From assembly GCA_934045075.1 (NCBI GenBank), contig OW203744.1, positions 3,807,501 through 3,871,500 of the forward strand: a stretch of 64,000 nt of DNA, read 5' to 3'. Under the pieces are notes generated by a model. The model was not told the DNA's origin, ran no database searches, and saw only the letters and a list, made by a program, of their open reading frames with translations. This DNA is from Yponomeuta sedellus (taxonomy: Eukaryota > Arthropoda > Insecta > Lepidoptera > Yponomeutidae). This document shows positions 1 to 8,990 of the stretch, piece by piece. The position numbers and the translations under genes were made by a program. How positions within the stretch are numbered: the first letter of the stretch is position 1; each line of letters opens with the position of its first letter.

Positions 1-410
1 ATACAAATTTTATTATCAAACCCTTAGATTTCTACAATCATTAAAAAATATACATTGCGCAAGCGAGACGGCTTTTTAGATGTAACAGTAGCCTTAATAC
101 CTAATGGTCTATACATTTGTAACAGCACAAGAGCAGCGGCGCTTGATGCTTCTTTAGTTTCGGTAAAAAAACTTAACCAACTGACGCTGACGTCAGCTTA
201 TTAAATAAAGAAATGAACATTAATGGATACCCGAAATGGTCCTTTTGTCGTTTGCTATTTAATGGTGAAAGCTGTAAACCAGTAATGCACGGTCGCCGTG
301 CGTGGTTTGAATTTGGAATCTCTGAATGTCGTTATGTCGTTACTTCGAACGCAAATATAAATTGTCCCGAAATCATTTCTGGATTCAACCTCTTTTCAGG
401 TAAGTGGACG
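1..410. other. unassigned AT-rich sequence
   Basis: No gene is recognised. A 67-residue open frame at 213-416 matches nothing I know. A palindromic CTGACGTCAG lies at 187-196; it could be a chance CRE-like site. Confidence 0.4.
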
Positions 411-718
411 TTTTAGGCACAGGCTGGCCGGTAAAAAGCTGGCAGGTTTGAAAAAATAAACATTACCTACAAAGGTCACAAGGAAATTTCTTTTTCTTTT
501 TTTCATAATTATAGCTGTGGGTGCCAGTATTGTAATATGTTTTGAGTTATGGCTGGCTGGTAAAAAGTGAGCGGCTAAAAAACATTACTACCCACAAAAT
601 GTCGCACCGAAATATTTTTCATGATGGCTATGGGTGCCTGTATTAAACGTTTTGGATTCGAGATAGCTGGTAAAGAAGGTAGAAGAGTTGAAAAAAGAAC
701 CGATACTACAAACGTCAA
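411..718. repeat. three degenerate tandem units of about 110-130 bp
   Basis: Units begin near 411, 540 and 650. Each opens with TTTT then a GGCTGG(C/T)(C/T)GGTAAA-like core. In the first two an A-rich stretch, a GGTCACAAGG or GTCGCACCG segment and a TGGGTGCC(A/T)GTATT segment follow. The divergence suggests an old array or the subterminal part of a transposon. Confidence 0.6.
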
Positions 719-720
719 AT

Positions 721-930
721 AGTTATTTGTTATACAAGAGTGCAAAGTTGCTTTTTAACCGCGTGTTCAATTTTGATGACCGAGCAAGCGAAGGATTCTA
801 AAATTAAATCACGAGCGCAGCGAGTGATTCAAAATTAGAATCCTGAGCGTTAGCAAGGGAATCAAAAGAGCACGAGGTGAAAAATCTTTGCACTCGAGTG
901 CAACACGTAACTTTTCATTCCACCTCAGCG
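721..930. repeat. dispersed repeat with hairpin core
   Basis: A fold-back at 793-843 has the outer pairing GGATTCTAA/TTAGAATCC and an inner palindrome around AATCACGAGCGCAGCGAGTGATT-like bases. The wording (repeated CGAGC..GCGAG, GCACTCGAGTGC) is typical of insect non-autonomous elements. Borders are not resolved. Confidence 0.45.
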
Positions 931-939
931 AGGAAATGA

Positions 940-1640
940 CTAAATGCAAAAAAAAAACGTTTACAATCACAAGATATTTCAGTTTAGGTATTAATTACTA
1001 CATTATGACAGCTAAGTATTACAGAATGATCTTTAAATTATAACAAAATAATACTAAGGTATAATTAAGAAAATTTTAAAGTAACGTTGCTACAGTTATT
1101 TAAATTGAGTGTGATATTTTTTTAATTCACAAACTAAGTGCACACGATGTTCTAAATTCAATTTACTTTATCCTCTAGAGAATAAAAACGGTTTTTCCAC
1201 TCAGATATTGAAGATTAAAAATACTCTTTCCGAGATGGTGGGATGATGGTGGGATCTCAATATAATCAAAGGTAACTTTATGCCCAACCTTTGTTTACAA
1301 TAATAATAAAACTTTATAACCGAAAAGTACGATTAATGTGAGTTACGTAATTTATTTCTTTGTAATGTCAATATAAAATGAATACAATTGGCACAAAGAT
1401 GAAATGTCAATAGATTGAATTATAAAATATAATAAATTTTTTGATACAGAATCCTACATGAATGAACTTTCTATCTGAAATAAAACTGTACTAAAGTCAG
1501 CAAGTAAATACAAAAAAAAAACTAAAAAATTTTGAGAACCACAAATATATGTTGAGAACCACAAATATATGGTTGAGTTTTCGAAAAAAAACTGTTATTT
1601 CTTAACAAGTTTTAAAATATTGTTATTAATATTAAATAAG
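940..1640. other. AT-rich unassigned stretch
   Basis: No gene seen. The only local structure is a direct 20-bp duplication (TGAGAACCACAAATATATG, units at 1533 and 1553). Confidence 0.5.
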
Positions 1641-1643
1641 AAG

Positions 1644-1732
1644 AGGTGTGGTTACACAACGAAAAAAAAAACTTTTACAATGTTAAATTTTACATTGTAA
1701 AAGTTTTTTTTTTTCGTTGTGTAACCACACCT
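1644..1732. repeat. long hairpin, arms about 40 bp, loop about 8 nt
   Basis: The left arm starts AGGTGTGGTTACACAACG, runs through ten A's and ends CTTTTACAATGT. The right arm from 1691 is its reverse complement with eleven T's. One indel in the A/T run is the only clear difference, so the arms are recent or conserved. The outer GGTGTGGTTAC resembles the end of repeat D close by. Confidence 0.8.
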
Positions 1733-1821
1733 ATCATGTCCTCTCGAATGGGAACAAAATATGTTTTTCGACTACTAGCGTATAAACTACTAGCGAATAA
1801 AGTCCTGTCCAAAATGAGAAG

Positions 1822-1935
1822 TAGTAATGCCAAAAAAATAAAGAATCTCAAAAATGGGTGACTTAATTTTAAATTAGAAAAATGATAGACAGAATTAAAA
1901 AAAAAATGGTGTAAGGAGGTTTGCACCGTTACAAT
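1822..1935 (+). repeat. repeat D copy 1
   Basis: Starts TAGTAATGCC, contains CAAAAATGGGTGAC and AATGATAGACA, and ends GGTTTGCACCGTTACAA. It matches copies at 4398, 7904 and 63665 (reverse), and the longer form at 21880. It lies directly before the left end of the mariner, with another copy directly after the right end. Confidence 0.75.
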
Positions 1936-2465
1936 TACATAGGCTGCTACTTATGTATGCGGAATCTGGGATAACAATAATTTTAAACGCAATGTCTGAC
2001 CTCCATGGTCAAATTCGTTCTTTTTTTAAATACTGGCCGCTAATATTTTTCTCTTATATACGTTAGTGTTTTGTTTTTGTTGAGTTTGAAATCTCATATC
2101 GCTGAAAAAATGGAACTCACTCGTGAAAATATTCGTGCTATGATTTATTACGATTTTCGACGTGGTTTAACGCAACAACAGTGCGTAGATCAATTAACTT
2201 CGACTTTTGGTGGTGAAGCTTCATCAAAAACGACTGTGTATCACTGGCTTAGTGAGTTTAATCGCGGGCGCAGTAAGGTCACGGACGAAGCTAAAGAAGG
2301 TCGCCCGAAATCGGTGGTTGAGCCACAAAATATTGAAGCTGTGCGAAAACTAATAATGCAAGACCGCCATGTTACGCTAACATCTTTATTCATCATCATT
2401 TGCTTTCCTTCAACACTTAAAATGAATATTACATGGCATCTAAATAATAAATAAATAATAATAAT

Positions 2466-2699
2466 AAATATTTACGGACATATAACACAGATCTCGTTAG
2501 CCCAATATTAAGTACAACTAAATGACTTGTGTTATAGGTGCTAACTAGACGATAGATTTAATACAATAAATACATAGATAACATCCAAGACCCGAGACAC
2601 ACTAGAAAAGTTCGTTTCCTAGTTTGACCCGGCCGGGGATCGAACCCGAGACCTTCCGTTTTACAGTCAGCGTGCTAAACCGCTGCGCCACAGAGGCCG
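2466..2699 (-). mobile_element. tRNA-SINE-A, reverse copy
   Basis: On the minus strand the tRNA-like head begins GGCCTCTGTGGCGCAGCGG (A box) and continues to GGTTCGATCCCCGG (B box), then CCGGGTCAAACTAGG and a body ending near TATGTCCG. It matches plus copies at 28978 and 32492 and the minus copy at 37285. Pol III would start at the head. Confidence 0.85.
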
Positions 2700-2791
2700 T
2701 CGCACACATAAATGCAGGCACACACATTGCAATTCGTAACAAACAGTCGAAAACTCCAAAAAAGCTACTCCCAACTCACTGTTGTGACAGA

Positions 2792-2870
2792 AACACACAC
2801 ACGCACACACACACACACACACGCACGCACACACACACACACACGCACACACATACACACACACACACAG
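2792..2870. repeat. (CA)n microsatellite with CGCA interruptions
   Basis: About 79 bp of alternating CA broken by a few CG steps, lying beyond the head of the SINE within insertion 1. Confidence 0.9.
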
Positions 2871-3415
2871 TACTGATTAGTTCCAGCCTTATTTGGTAAA
2901 GTTTTGTAACATCACAGTTTTTGTAATGGGACGACTTGCTCCATTTCCTGAATGCCTCGTGTACGAAAATGGTGCAAGTCGGCCTTGCCTCACAATTATT
3001 TTTTTTTACCTTTTTTTTTTGTATCTATTACATTTTACTTTCCTTTTATTTATAAATGCCTCGCATCACAACCACGTAAAGCCATACCTGTAAAACAATG
3101 TTTCTCTTCCACGAGACAGGCTTTGCCTAGTGTAGGAGTCAGCAACTGTACAAATAGTGTAATCCAAGTAATGGCAATAAAATATTTTTACATTTTTACA
3201 TTTTACGTATCGCGAGATAGAGGCTATTCTGGGCATATGTATGACGATCATTCATAGGATATCACATGAACATTTGTCTGTAAAAAAAATTTGTTCGCGT
3301 TGGATCTCGCACAACTTAACTCAGGATCAAAAAGATGCTCGCGTCGAATGGTGCAAGAAAACCTTAAAAAAATTCAACGGAGGGGACTCAAAATCTGTTT
3401 ATAATATCTACACAG

Positions 3416-3749
3416 AATAATAATAATATCTTTATAATATCTTCTACTTCTAATCTTATTGTTACAAATAAACATTTTCATTTCATTTCATTTCATTTTC
3501 ATTTCATTTCATTTCATTTCATTTCATTTCATTTCATTTCATTTCATTTCATTTCATTTCATTTCATTTCATTTCATTTCATTTCATTTCATTTCATTTC
3601 ATTTCATTTCATTTCATTTCATTTCATTTCATTTCATTTCATTTCATTTCATTTCATTTCATTTCATTTCATTTCATTTCATTTCATTTCATTTCATTTC
3701 ATTTCATTTCATTTCATTTCATTTCATTTCATTTCATTTCATTTCATTT
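3416..3749 (+). mobile_element. insertion 2 in the mariner: LINE 3' tail with (TTTCA)n
   Basis: CACAG at 3411-3415 is duplicated at 3750-3754, and deletion of the insert restores the TGDES codons. The insert is only about 60 bp of 3' UTR ending AAATAAACATTTTCA plus a pentanucleotide tail. It is a very short 5'-truncated non-LTR insertion. Confidence 0.85.
3475..3749. repeat. (TTTCA)n, about 55 units
   Basis: About 275 bp of nearly pure TTTCA, one extra T near 3497. It starts at the LINE tail, so it is an expanded retrotransposition tail rather than an independent satellite. It stays open in one frame (ISFHF), which has no coding meaning. Confidence 0.95.
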
Positions 3750-4397
3750 CACAGGTGACGAATCCTGGATCTACGCGTACGATCCCGAAACTAAACAACA
3801 GTCAACAGTTAGGGTGTTTCAAAATGAGCCATACCCTACGAAAGTGGCTCGTACAAAAAGCACTGTTAAGCAAATGGTGGCCTGCTTTTTTGGTATTAAT
3901 GGCCATGTGGCTACCCACTGGAGAATCGCAGAACGGTTAATTCGGAGTGGTACACGACCATTTGTTTGCCGGAAGTACATATTTGAAGAAATACGCCAAA
4001 ACAACCAGCGACGCAGAATCATACTTCACCATGACAATGCCAGCTGTCACACATCTCAGGAAACAACTACATTTTTGGATGGTCAAAAAATGGAATTGAT
4101 GGGTCATCCACCGTACAGCCCTGATTTGGCTCCCAATGATTTCTATTTATTCCCAAATGTAAAGAATAAATTACGTGGTCAACGATTTTCGACCCGTGAA
4201 GATGCCGTAGATGCGTTCAAACAACACGAATTGGAGAAACCTCAATCAGAGTGGAAAAAGTGTTTTACAAATTGGTTTTATCGAATGCAAAAGTGCATCG
4301 ATCATAGTGGAGAATACTTTGAAAAACAATAAAAGCATATTTAGCCATATACATTTGTTTATTTTTTCTTTTCCGCATACATATGTAGCAGCCCTCG

Positions 4398-4516
4398 TAG
4401 TAATGCCAAAAAATTAAACAATCTCAAAAATGGGTGACGTAATTTTAAATTAAAAAAATGATAGACATAATTAAAAAAATACAAAAAAATGGTGTAAGGA
4501 GGTTTGCACCGTTACA
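4398..4516 (+). repeat. repeat D copy 2
   Basis: Same order as copy 1 (TAGTAATGCC ... TTTGCACCGTTACAA), starting at the mariner right-end TA. The mariner therefore sits at the junction of two D copies in direct orientation. Confidence 0.75.
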
Positions 4517-4544
4517 ATTAGTATAGTCCGTTCATGCTACAGGC

Positions 4545-5017
4545 TTGTTTTCTTAACAACCCAAATGCGTTCATTTGTATATTAAAAAAACTGTACTGAT
4601 CTAAAATAGATAGAAATAATGGATGATTTGCAGGATATTACTGTTGTCACTAGTAGGTAGTTCATCAAAAAGTGAAGTAGCAAGTGGAAAAATAAATTTA
4701 GAATAGGTCAGAATTGGCCATGCTACATTTTTATATCAATTCTTCTGTGAAATCAAGTGACGTTAATAACATTTGTTTTTTTTTATGTAGGCAAAGGCTA
4801 TCTCTTCAAACATGCTCTGATGACGTCACACACCACAAAAGCTTAGAAACACAATTAAAAATAGAAATAATTAATAAAATTCATAACTAACGAAATTAGT
4901 TTCTAGAAATGGTCCATGTTTTCGAAATTAATTGTAAACAGCATATATAAAAAATAAGTAGCATGGCCAATTGAAGAAATATAAAAAAAATGGTGTAAAG
5001 AGGTTTGCATCGTTATA
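4545..5017 (+). repeat. long form of repeat D, with nested MITE
   Basis: 4585-4705 (ACTGTACTGATCT.AAATAGATAG and GATTTGCAGGATA) matches 21886-22010, and the end GGTGTAAAGAGGTTTGCATCG at 4990-5012 is the D terminus. The MITE at 4712-4972 lies between them. Confidence 0.6.
4712..4972. mobile_element. small TIR element (MITE)
   Basis: AATTGGCCATGCTAC at 4712-4726 is exactly inverted at 4958-4972, and T/A-rich similarity continues inward. No coding capacity. It lies inside repeat D. Confidence 0.7.
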
Positions 5018-5329
5018 AGTAGAGTTCGTTCATGCTTCAGGCTTGTTTACTTCGCAACCCAAATCCGTTCAGCTGCAATACATTACAATTCGCGCCGTAT
5101 CTACTACGCTCAAAGAATATTATTTCCTATGCAGGTTCACTTTATAATGGCTCTCTTGGGAGTATTTTGGATAAACGATATATTACGTTGCTACATTTCG
5201 TAGCTCTCGAGTAATATCTATCGGTTCAGTTTTACGTTGCTTTCGCCTCGTATGTTTTCATTTACTATCGGAGTCTTGACTTATTCAATACTAGCAGCCC
5301 TCACGACTTCGTTTGCGTAGTAATAAGTA

Positions 5330-5576
5330 CAGTCTATTTATTCTTACTTGTCCATGTTAGGAAACAAGATTCTAACCTTAAAATTGAGATTAGATGCCTG
5401 AACTAGACATTTTCTCGCAAATTTATGAACTATGTTTATAAAATTGGCAGCGTGTTATCTAAAAGAGTGTTCCAAGTTACTTCATTTATGGAAATATGGC
5501 AGTTTTGGACTGAAAAGTCACAGTTTAAGGGTAGAATTTTGTTTACTAAATTGGACAAGTAAGAATAAATAGACTG
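5330..5576. mobile_element. Tc1/mariner-type MITE, copy 1
   Basis: Bounded by TA (5328-5329 and 5577-5578). The ends are CAGTCTATTTATTCTTACTT and its inverse, with inverted arms of about 40 bp. The interior is shared with the copy at 54972-55227. Terminal CAGT plus a TA target fits Tc1-like transposases; no protein is encoded here. Confidence 0.88.
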
Positions 5577-5677
5577 TAAGCATTCGTTTATTCTATAACA
5601 CCATGTTTATGCTGAAAGTGCTTATCAAAGGCTAGTAACAGTAATTTTTTTAATCGATAAGATATTATATTCTTTTT

Positions 5678-5893
5678 TTTAATGCCCTAACCCGTGCTAA
5701 GGACAATTTAAAAAACCCATACAATACAGTATACCAATACAGAGAGTGTAGTAAAGAGGTTCGAAATTTCACTGATGCCGGTGAGTCGCCCATTAGCTCA
5801 GTTGGGAGAGCGCGGGCACGGTTAGCCAGAGGTCGCGGGTTCGAGTCCCGGCATAGGTGGAATTTTAAGCCTCTAAATAAGTTTTTAAAATTC
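5678..5893 (+). mobile_element. tRNA fold-back family, copy with short left inverted end
   Basis: The left end is the reverse complement of the usual right end (TAATGC.CTAACCCGTGCTAAGGACAA). A tRNA-like module follows at 5788-5860: A box TAGCTCAGTTGGGAGAGCG, B box GGTTCGAGTCCC. Then comes AGCCTCTAAATAAGTTTT. It is not a functional tRNA, because the acceptor stem does not pair cleanly and copies are everywhere. Confidence 0.8.
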
Positions 5894-6012
5894 AACATTA
5901 ACAAACTTTTTTTAAATTTTATTTTAATATTTAATTCTCTCTACCAGTCGATCATTCGAAAATGAATGCCCCTCAACTCGTTGTTATCTATTCTGGTATC
6001 TGCTTTCCTTTT

Positions 6013-6150
6013 CAGCATCTTCGAAGTAACAAGCCAGCAGTAGTGTGTCCTTACTAGGTGAATCCAATTTGCTACTGAGTGCCCAAACGCGGTAAAAGCT
6101 CGCTGCGCAGTCGCATCGCTTTCAAATCGCTAGTGAGTAGCTAGTGAGAA
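6013..6150 (-). repeat. fragment of a GC-rich short repeat
   Basis: Contains CTTCGAAGTAACAAGCCAGCAGTAG (shared with about 21457-21490) and, on the minus strand, CACTAGCGATTTGAAAGCGATGCG, which recurs near 20430. Unclassified MITE-like family. Confidence 0.5.
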
Positions 6151-6218
6151 TTGAGGTAGTGTTTAAGAGGAATCAATTTTATATAGATATCAATATAAAA
6201 GGTACACAATTTGCATGA

Positions 6219-6300
6219 CAGGGCGCTATGGCGCTCTTTAGGGGAGAGCTATGTCCAGCAGTGGACTACATATTATAGCCTGAAGAAGAAGAAGAAGGAT
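6219..6300 (+). mobile_element. RTE-like LINE tail
   Basis: GGCGCTATGGCGCTC, CTATGTCCAGCAGTGGAC and TATAGCCTGAAG, followed by (GAA)n. This is the last part of the reverse-transcriptase frame and the tail; severely 5' truncated. Confidence 0.8.
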
Positions 6301-6497
6301 TTGCATGCAGGAACCTTCTTTGACTGTTAGGTTGGAATGTAGGTTTGTGGGGATATCGTTACGCCCTGTCTATCCAAGCAAAAGTTAGTATTGGATTACA
6401 TTAAATTATATAGAATATACATACATAAACTAACGCCTGTATCACGGAGGGGTATACAGAGACCGGGGTCTGCTACTTGCTACGAATATATTCATCA

Positions 6498-6666
6498 CTA
6501 GCTGACCCGGCGAATTTCGTACCGCCTACCACTCGATTATTTATTTATTTTTTATTTATCCTTCCGTAAGAACCATCCTCGTAGTTCAGGGAATATTCTT
6601 AAAAAAAGAATTAGCGAAATCGGTTCTGAGATTTGCGCTTACCAATACATTCAGCGATTCATTTTA
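6498..6666 (+). repeat. repeat E
   Basis: Starts CTAGCTGACCCGGCGAA, contains AAGAACCATCCTCGTA and TTAGCGAAATCGGTTC, and ends CAGCGATTCATTTTAATATTATAGA. Widespread insect repeat of unclear class. Confidence 0.75.
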
Positions 6667-6858
6667 ATATTATAGACTAGCTAACCCAGCAAACTTCGTA
6701 CCGCAGACGATTCTTTATTTTTTTTTATTTTTCTCATTGTAAGAACCATCCTTGTACTTCAAGGATTATTCTAAGAAAATAATTAGCGAAATCGGTTCAG
6801 CTGCTTTTGAGATTTGCGCTTACCAACACGTTCAGCGATTTATTTTTAAATTATAGAT
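6667..6858 (+). repeat. repeat E, second tandem copy
   Basis: Begins at once after the first copy (CTAGCTAACCCAGCAAA) and runs to TTTTTAAATTATAGATGG. The head-to-tail arrangement also occurs for the related repeat at 50728-51115. Confidence 0.75.
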
Positions 6859-6974
6859 GGAACTAAAAATACACAAAAATTAAGAGTAAACTGTTACTAG
6901 AATATAAAACTACGCGAAAAATACTTCACAGTCATAATTTTTTATTATTTCACACTAAATCCATTACGCAATAT

Positions 6975-7185
6975 TACGAGTCATAGGACATAATACTTTT
7001 ACAACAACTCTTTCACAAGAATTCATTGCCTCCAAAGAGTCTAAATTTGTTAATTTAAACCTAGCGTGCTTTACAGAAACCGTTCTACGACTATATAGTA
7101 TACTTTCACCACCTCATAATATCTGAACCAATAAGAGCAACTGATTTGGAACTTGGCCAATTAGACCTCAGCCGCTCGCAGGGCT
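6975..7185 (-). repeat. repeat G, reverse copy
   Basis: The reverse complement aligns with 21125-21345: shared TTCAGATATTA(C/T)GAGGT(A/G)GTGAAAG, GA.TCTTTGGAGG and GAGTTGTT.TAAAA.TATTATGTC. Unclassified, no coding capacity. Confidence 0.6.
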
Positions 7186-7216
7186 GCCACCTTTAAAGAT
7201 CCGACGAAATCGTGAG

Positions 7217-7344
7217 CAAAATTTAGCGTTTGAGGTGTTCACGTATCTTAGCACTTGAAATTACCAATCCACGGTGGGCAACCGTAGTAATTAAGCCCCT
7301 ACTCTCTCTTTTTCTGAGAGAAGGCTTGTGCCTTGCAGTGGGGC
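7217..7344 (+). mobile_element. repeat F (LINE 3' end)
   Basis: TTGAAATTACCAATCC.CGGTGGGCA, TAATTAAGCCC, CTCTCTTTTTCTGAGAGAAGGC and TGCAGTGGGGCG. This is the end of a non-LTR element common in moths. A 5S-SINE on the opposite strand starts a few bases later. Confidence 0.7.
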
Positions 7345-7349
7345 GTATC

Positions 7350-7713
7350 GATATCAACTCTTGTATGTCCCCACTGCTGGGGCACGGGTCTCTTCCTGCA
7401 TCGCAGGAAGGTTAGGCCATACTCTACCACGGGGGCCAAGTACGGGTTGGCGGAAGATTGTAAGACAGTGGCGGGCCTTACTGTCAGAAGTTATCAAGCC
7501 GCCCATAAGGCCTCCGACACGGCTTAAAGACTGCCATTACATGACAGCCGGTACCAACGGCTTAACTTGCCTTGCGAAGCACGGAAGCGCTCAGAAAAAT
7601 GCCACTAGCGATAGTCACGGGACGGTCACCCATTCTACACCTGACCGCACCTGTTGTTGCTTAACTCGAGTGATTGATTCATATCACTCGGTTCAATCAG
7701 GCCACGAGTGCTT
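7350..7713 (-). mobile_element. 5S-rRNA-derived SINE, near full length
   Basis: On the minus strand: head with AAGCAACAACAGGTGCGGTCAG-like bases, GGTGACCGTCC and TGCCATTTTTC-type joint, body with TTAAGCCGTTGGTACCGGCTG and GGGCGGCTTGATAACTTCTG, and tail GCAGGAAGAGACCCGTGCCCC...CATACAAGAGTTGATATC. The head follows insect 5S rRNA through the internal promoter (box A AAGCAAC, box C GGATGGGTGACC), so it is a SINE3-type retroposon. The tail resembles RTE-like ends. Confidence 0.85.
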
Positions 7714-7903
7714 CAGGCAACATAAAAAAATTGTTTTTTTTTTAAAGATTGTGAGGTTGTAAAGCGTTTTATAAATAATAAAACTGGAAAGACTTCAACT
7801 GTGTGTTTTATTTGTTTAATTTATAATATAAACAGAAAACTTGATAAAAGACGGAATAAGCAGGTAAAGAAAGATTAATGTAGTCGGGTCTAGTTAAAAT
7901 GAA

Positions 7904-8026
7904 TTGTAGTAATGCCAAAAAAGGACGGAAATCTCAAAAATTGGTGACGTAATTTTAAAACTTGAAAATGATAGACAGAATTAAAGAAATATAAAAAAAT
8001 GGTGTGAAGAGGTGTGCACCGTAACA
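7904..8026 (+). repeat. repeat D copy
   Basis: TAGTAATGCCAAAAAA, TGGTGACGTAATTTTAAA, GAAAATGATAGACAG and GGTGTGAAGAGGTGTGCACCG, in the same order as at 4398. No flanking duplication found. Confidence 0.7.
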
Positions 8027-8482
8027 AGATAAAGTTAAAAAAATATTTATTGCGTCATCGAAAAACAACTTAAAACGAAATAAGACTTAAACCTTGTTTA
8101 GTAATGTTTTCAGGACAAGACGAATGTCTAGTAAGAGTAAATATATAAAAATGACTTTCTCAAAATTTACTGGCTTGTCTTTTTGGCAGCCCTATCCGTG
8201 CAAGTTTCTGCTGGTAAATATTACACAAAACAATCAATTTTCAATGGAAGTATTCATCGTCGCCAGTAGTTTGGATTGCATCTATCTGGGTCATTGTTTC
8301 AGCACAGTACAGGGTTATTTCAAAAATGCGCTAAAAATATTTAATAATAAATCATTAATAATTATTATTAATAATCTAAAAAGTCTTTAGTAGACTGAAT
8401 ATTTTTCTTTGTAGCGCAAAGATTAACTGTAATTAACCTTTTTATTTTTCAAAATTTGGCTCGGTTATTCAAACGCAAATTA
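8027..8482. other. unassigned; 98-codon open frame
   Basis: An open frame at 8094-8390 (plus) has no recognisable domain and low-complexity ends. Most likely non-coding. Confidence 0.4.
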
Positions 8483-8775
8483 TAATTGGGGTCTCTCGGG
8501 AATAGAAATAGAAAATGGCGCTAGATAGGTCACACACTACGCCGCGACAAGAGATGTCTGACCCAACAAGCATTTACGTGAACCCCCTTGGGCAACCGAG
8601 AGAGGGGGCGGCCAAGGATCACTTGGTAAAGATCAATAGACCAAGAGGCCAAGTCGATCGGCACTAGCTGACCCGCACTGGTAACTGACGCGAACCACCG
8701 TCAGAAGTGGAAAACTTTGGTTGCGGCCCTATGCTCCCCTAAGAGTTAAAGAACTGACGAAGAAGAGGATGAAGT
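8483..8775 (+). pseudogene. non-LTR retrotransposon C-terminal remnant
   Basis: In one frame the residues RERGRPRITW, then EAKSIGTS, then HRQKWKTLVAALCS can be read, with internal stops. This is the end of an endonuclease/reverse-transcriptase protein of the RTE-like type. 5' truncated and decayed, no activity expected. Confidence 0.65.
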
Positions 8776-8838
8776 CTCGGGAATAACACATTTTAGAAAT
8801 AATCCTGTATAAGAATAGTAATTAATAATGTTCTAACG

Positions 8839-8860
8839 CAAAAGTATAATTATACTTTTG
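8839..8860. repeat. 22-bp perfect palindrome
   Basis: CAAAAGTATAA joined directly to its reverse complement. No function can be assigned. Confidence 0.8.
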
Positions 8861-8990
8861 TATTTGCTGAGTTCAAATGGCTTATGACAATCACACAATT
8901 AAAACAGTTTTTATACGGATTACAGTTTGGTCTCGGACGACCACGGCAACTGAAAAAGTGTCGAAACGTTGGAAAATTGTAAAAAAAAAA

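Larger units (their letters stand above)
2377..3202 (+). mobile_element. insertion 1 in the mariner, TSD TTACG, LINE-like 3' end
   Basis: TTACG at 2372-2376 is repeated at 3203-3207, and removing 2377-3207 rejoins the transposase codons. The plus-strand 3' end carries AATAAA at 3176-3181 then a T/A-rich tail (TTTTTACA repeats), as in a truncated non-LTR retrotransposon. It is composite: a reverse-strand tRNA-SINE-A and a CA microsatellite lie inside it. Confidence 0.75.
2110..4332 (+). pseudogene. mariner transposase, split into three in-frame pieces
   Basis: Coding pieces are 2110-2376, 3208-3415 and 3755-4332. They begin MELTRENIRAM and end GEYFEKQ. The three pieces total 1053 nt, that is 350 codons plus stop, which is the normal transposase length. 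The helix-turn-helix DNA-binding half is in piece 1. The catalytic D,D34D residues are all present: TGDES at the piece 2/3 junction, HHDNA, and YSPDLAPND. A stretch at about 3911-3977 reads in a shifted frame (VNSEWYTTICLPE lies in the other frame), with compensating indels that keep the frame open but scramble about 20 residues. Transposase cuts and joins element ends in the nucleus; this copy is dead. The start at 2110 is chosen because family proteins begin at this ME motif. Confidence 0.92.
1942..4397 (+). mobile_element. mariner-family DNA transposon, interrupted by two insertions
   Basis: The terminal inverted repeats are GGCTGCTACTTATGTATGCG.. at 1942-1964 and its reverse complement at 4371-4393, with one mismatch in 23 bp. 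TA dinucleotides lie at 1940-1941 and 4398-4399, as expected for mariner. The left end may lack about four bases relative to the right. Without the insertions the element is about 1.3 kb, the usual mariner size. It cannot encode its transposase in this state. Confidence 0.88.

Noticed and set aside
183..196. CRE promoter site CTGACGTCAG
   Set aside because: A single palindrome with no frame or promoter context; similar words occur by chance at 4819.
2624..2899. 91-codon protein rich in HT repeats
   Set aside because: It runs through the reversed SINE head and the CA microsatellite.
3459..3758. 99-codon ISFHF repeat protein
   Set aside because: Pure TTTCA microsatellite; no coding meaning.
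5788..5860. tRNA gene
   Set aside because: A and B boxes fit, but acceptor arms do not pair and the same module recurs in more than a dozen repeat copies; it is part of a mobile repeat.
7328..7762. 144-codon protein
   Set aside because: Open frame through a reversed 5S-SINE; the same peptide is seen at 34883 and 13541 for the same reason.
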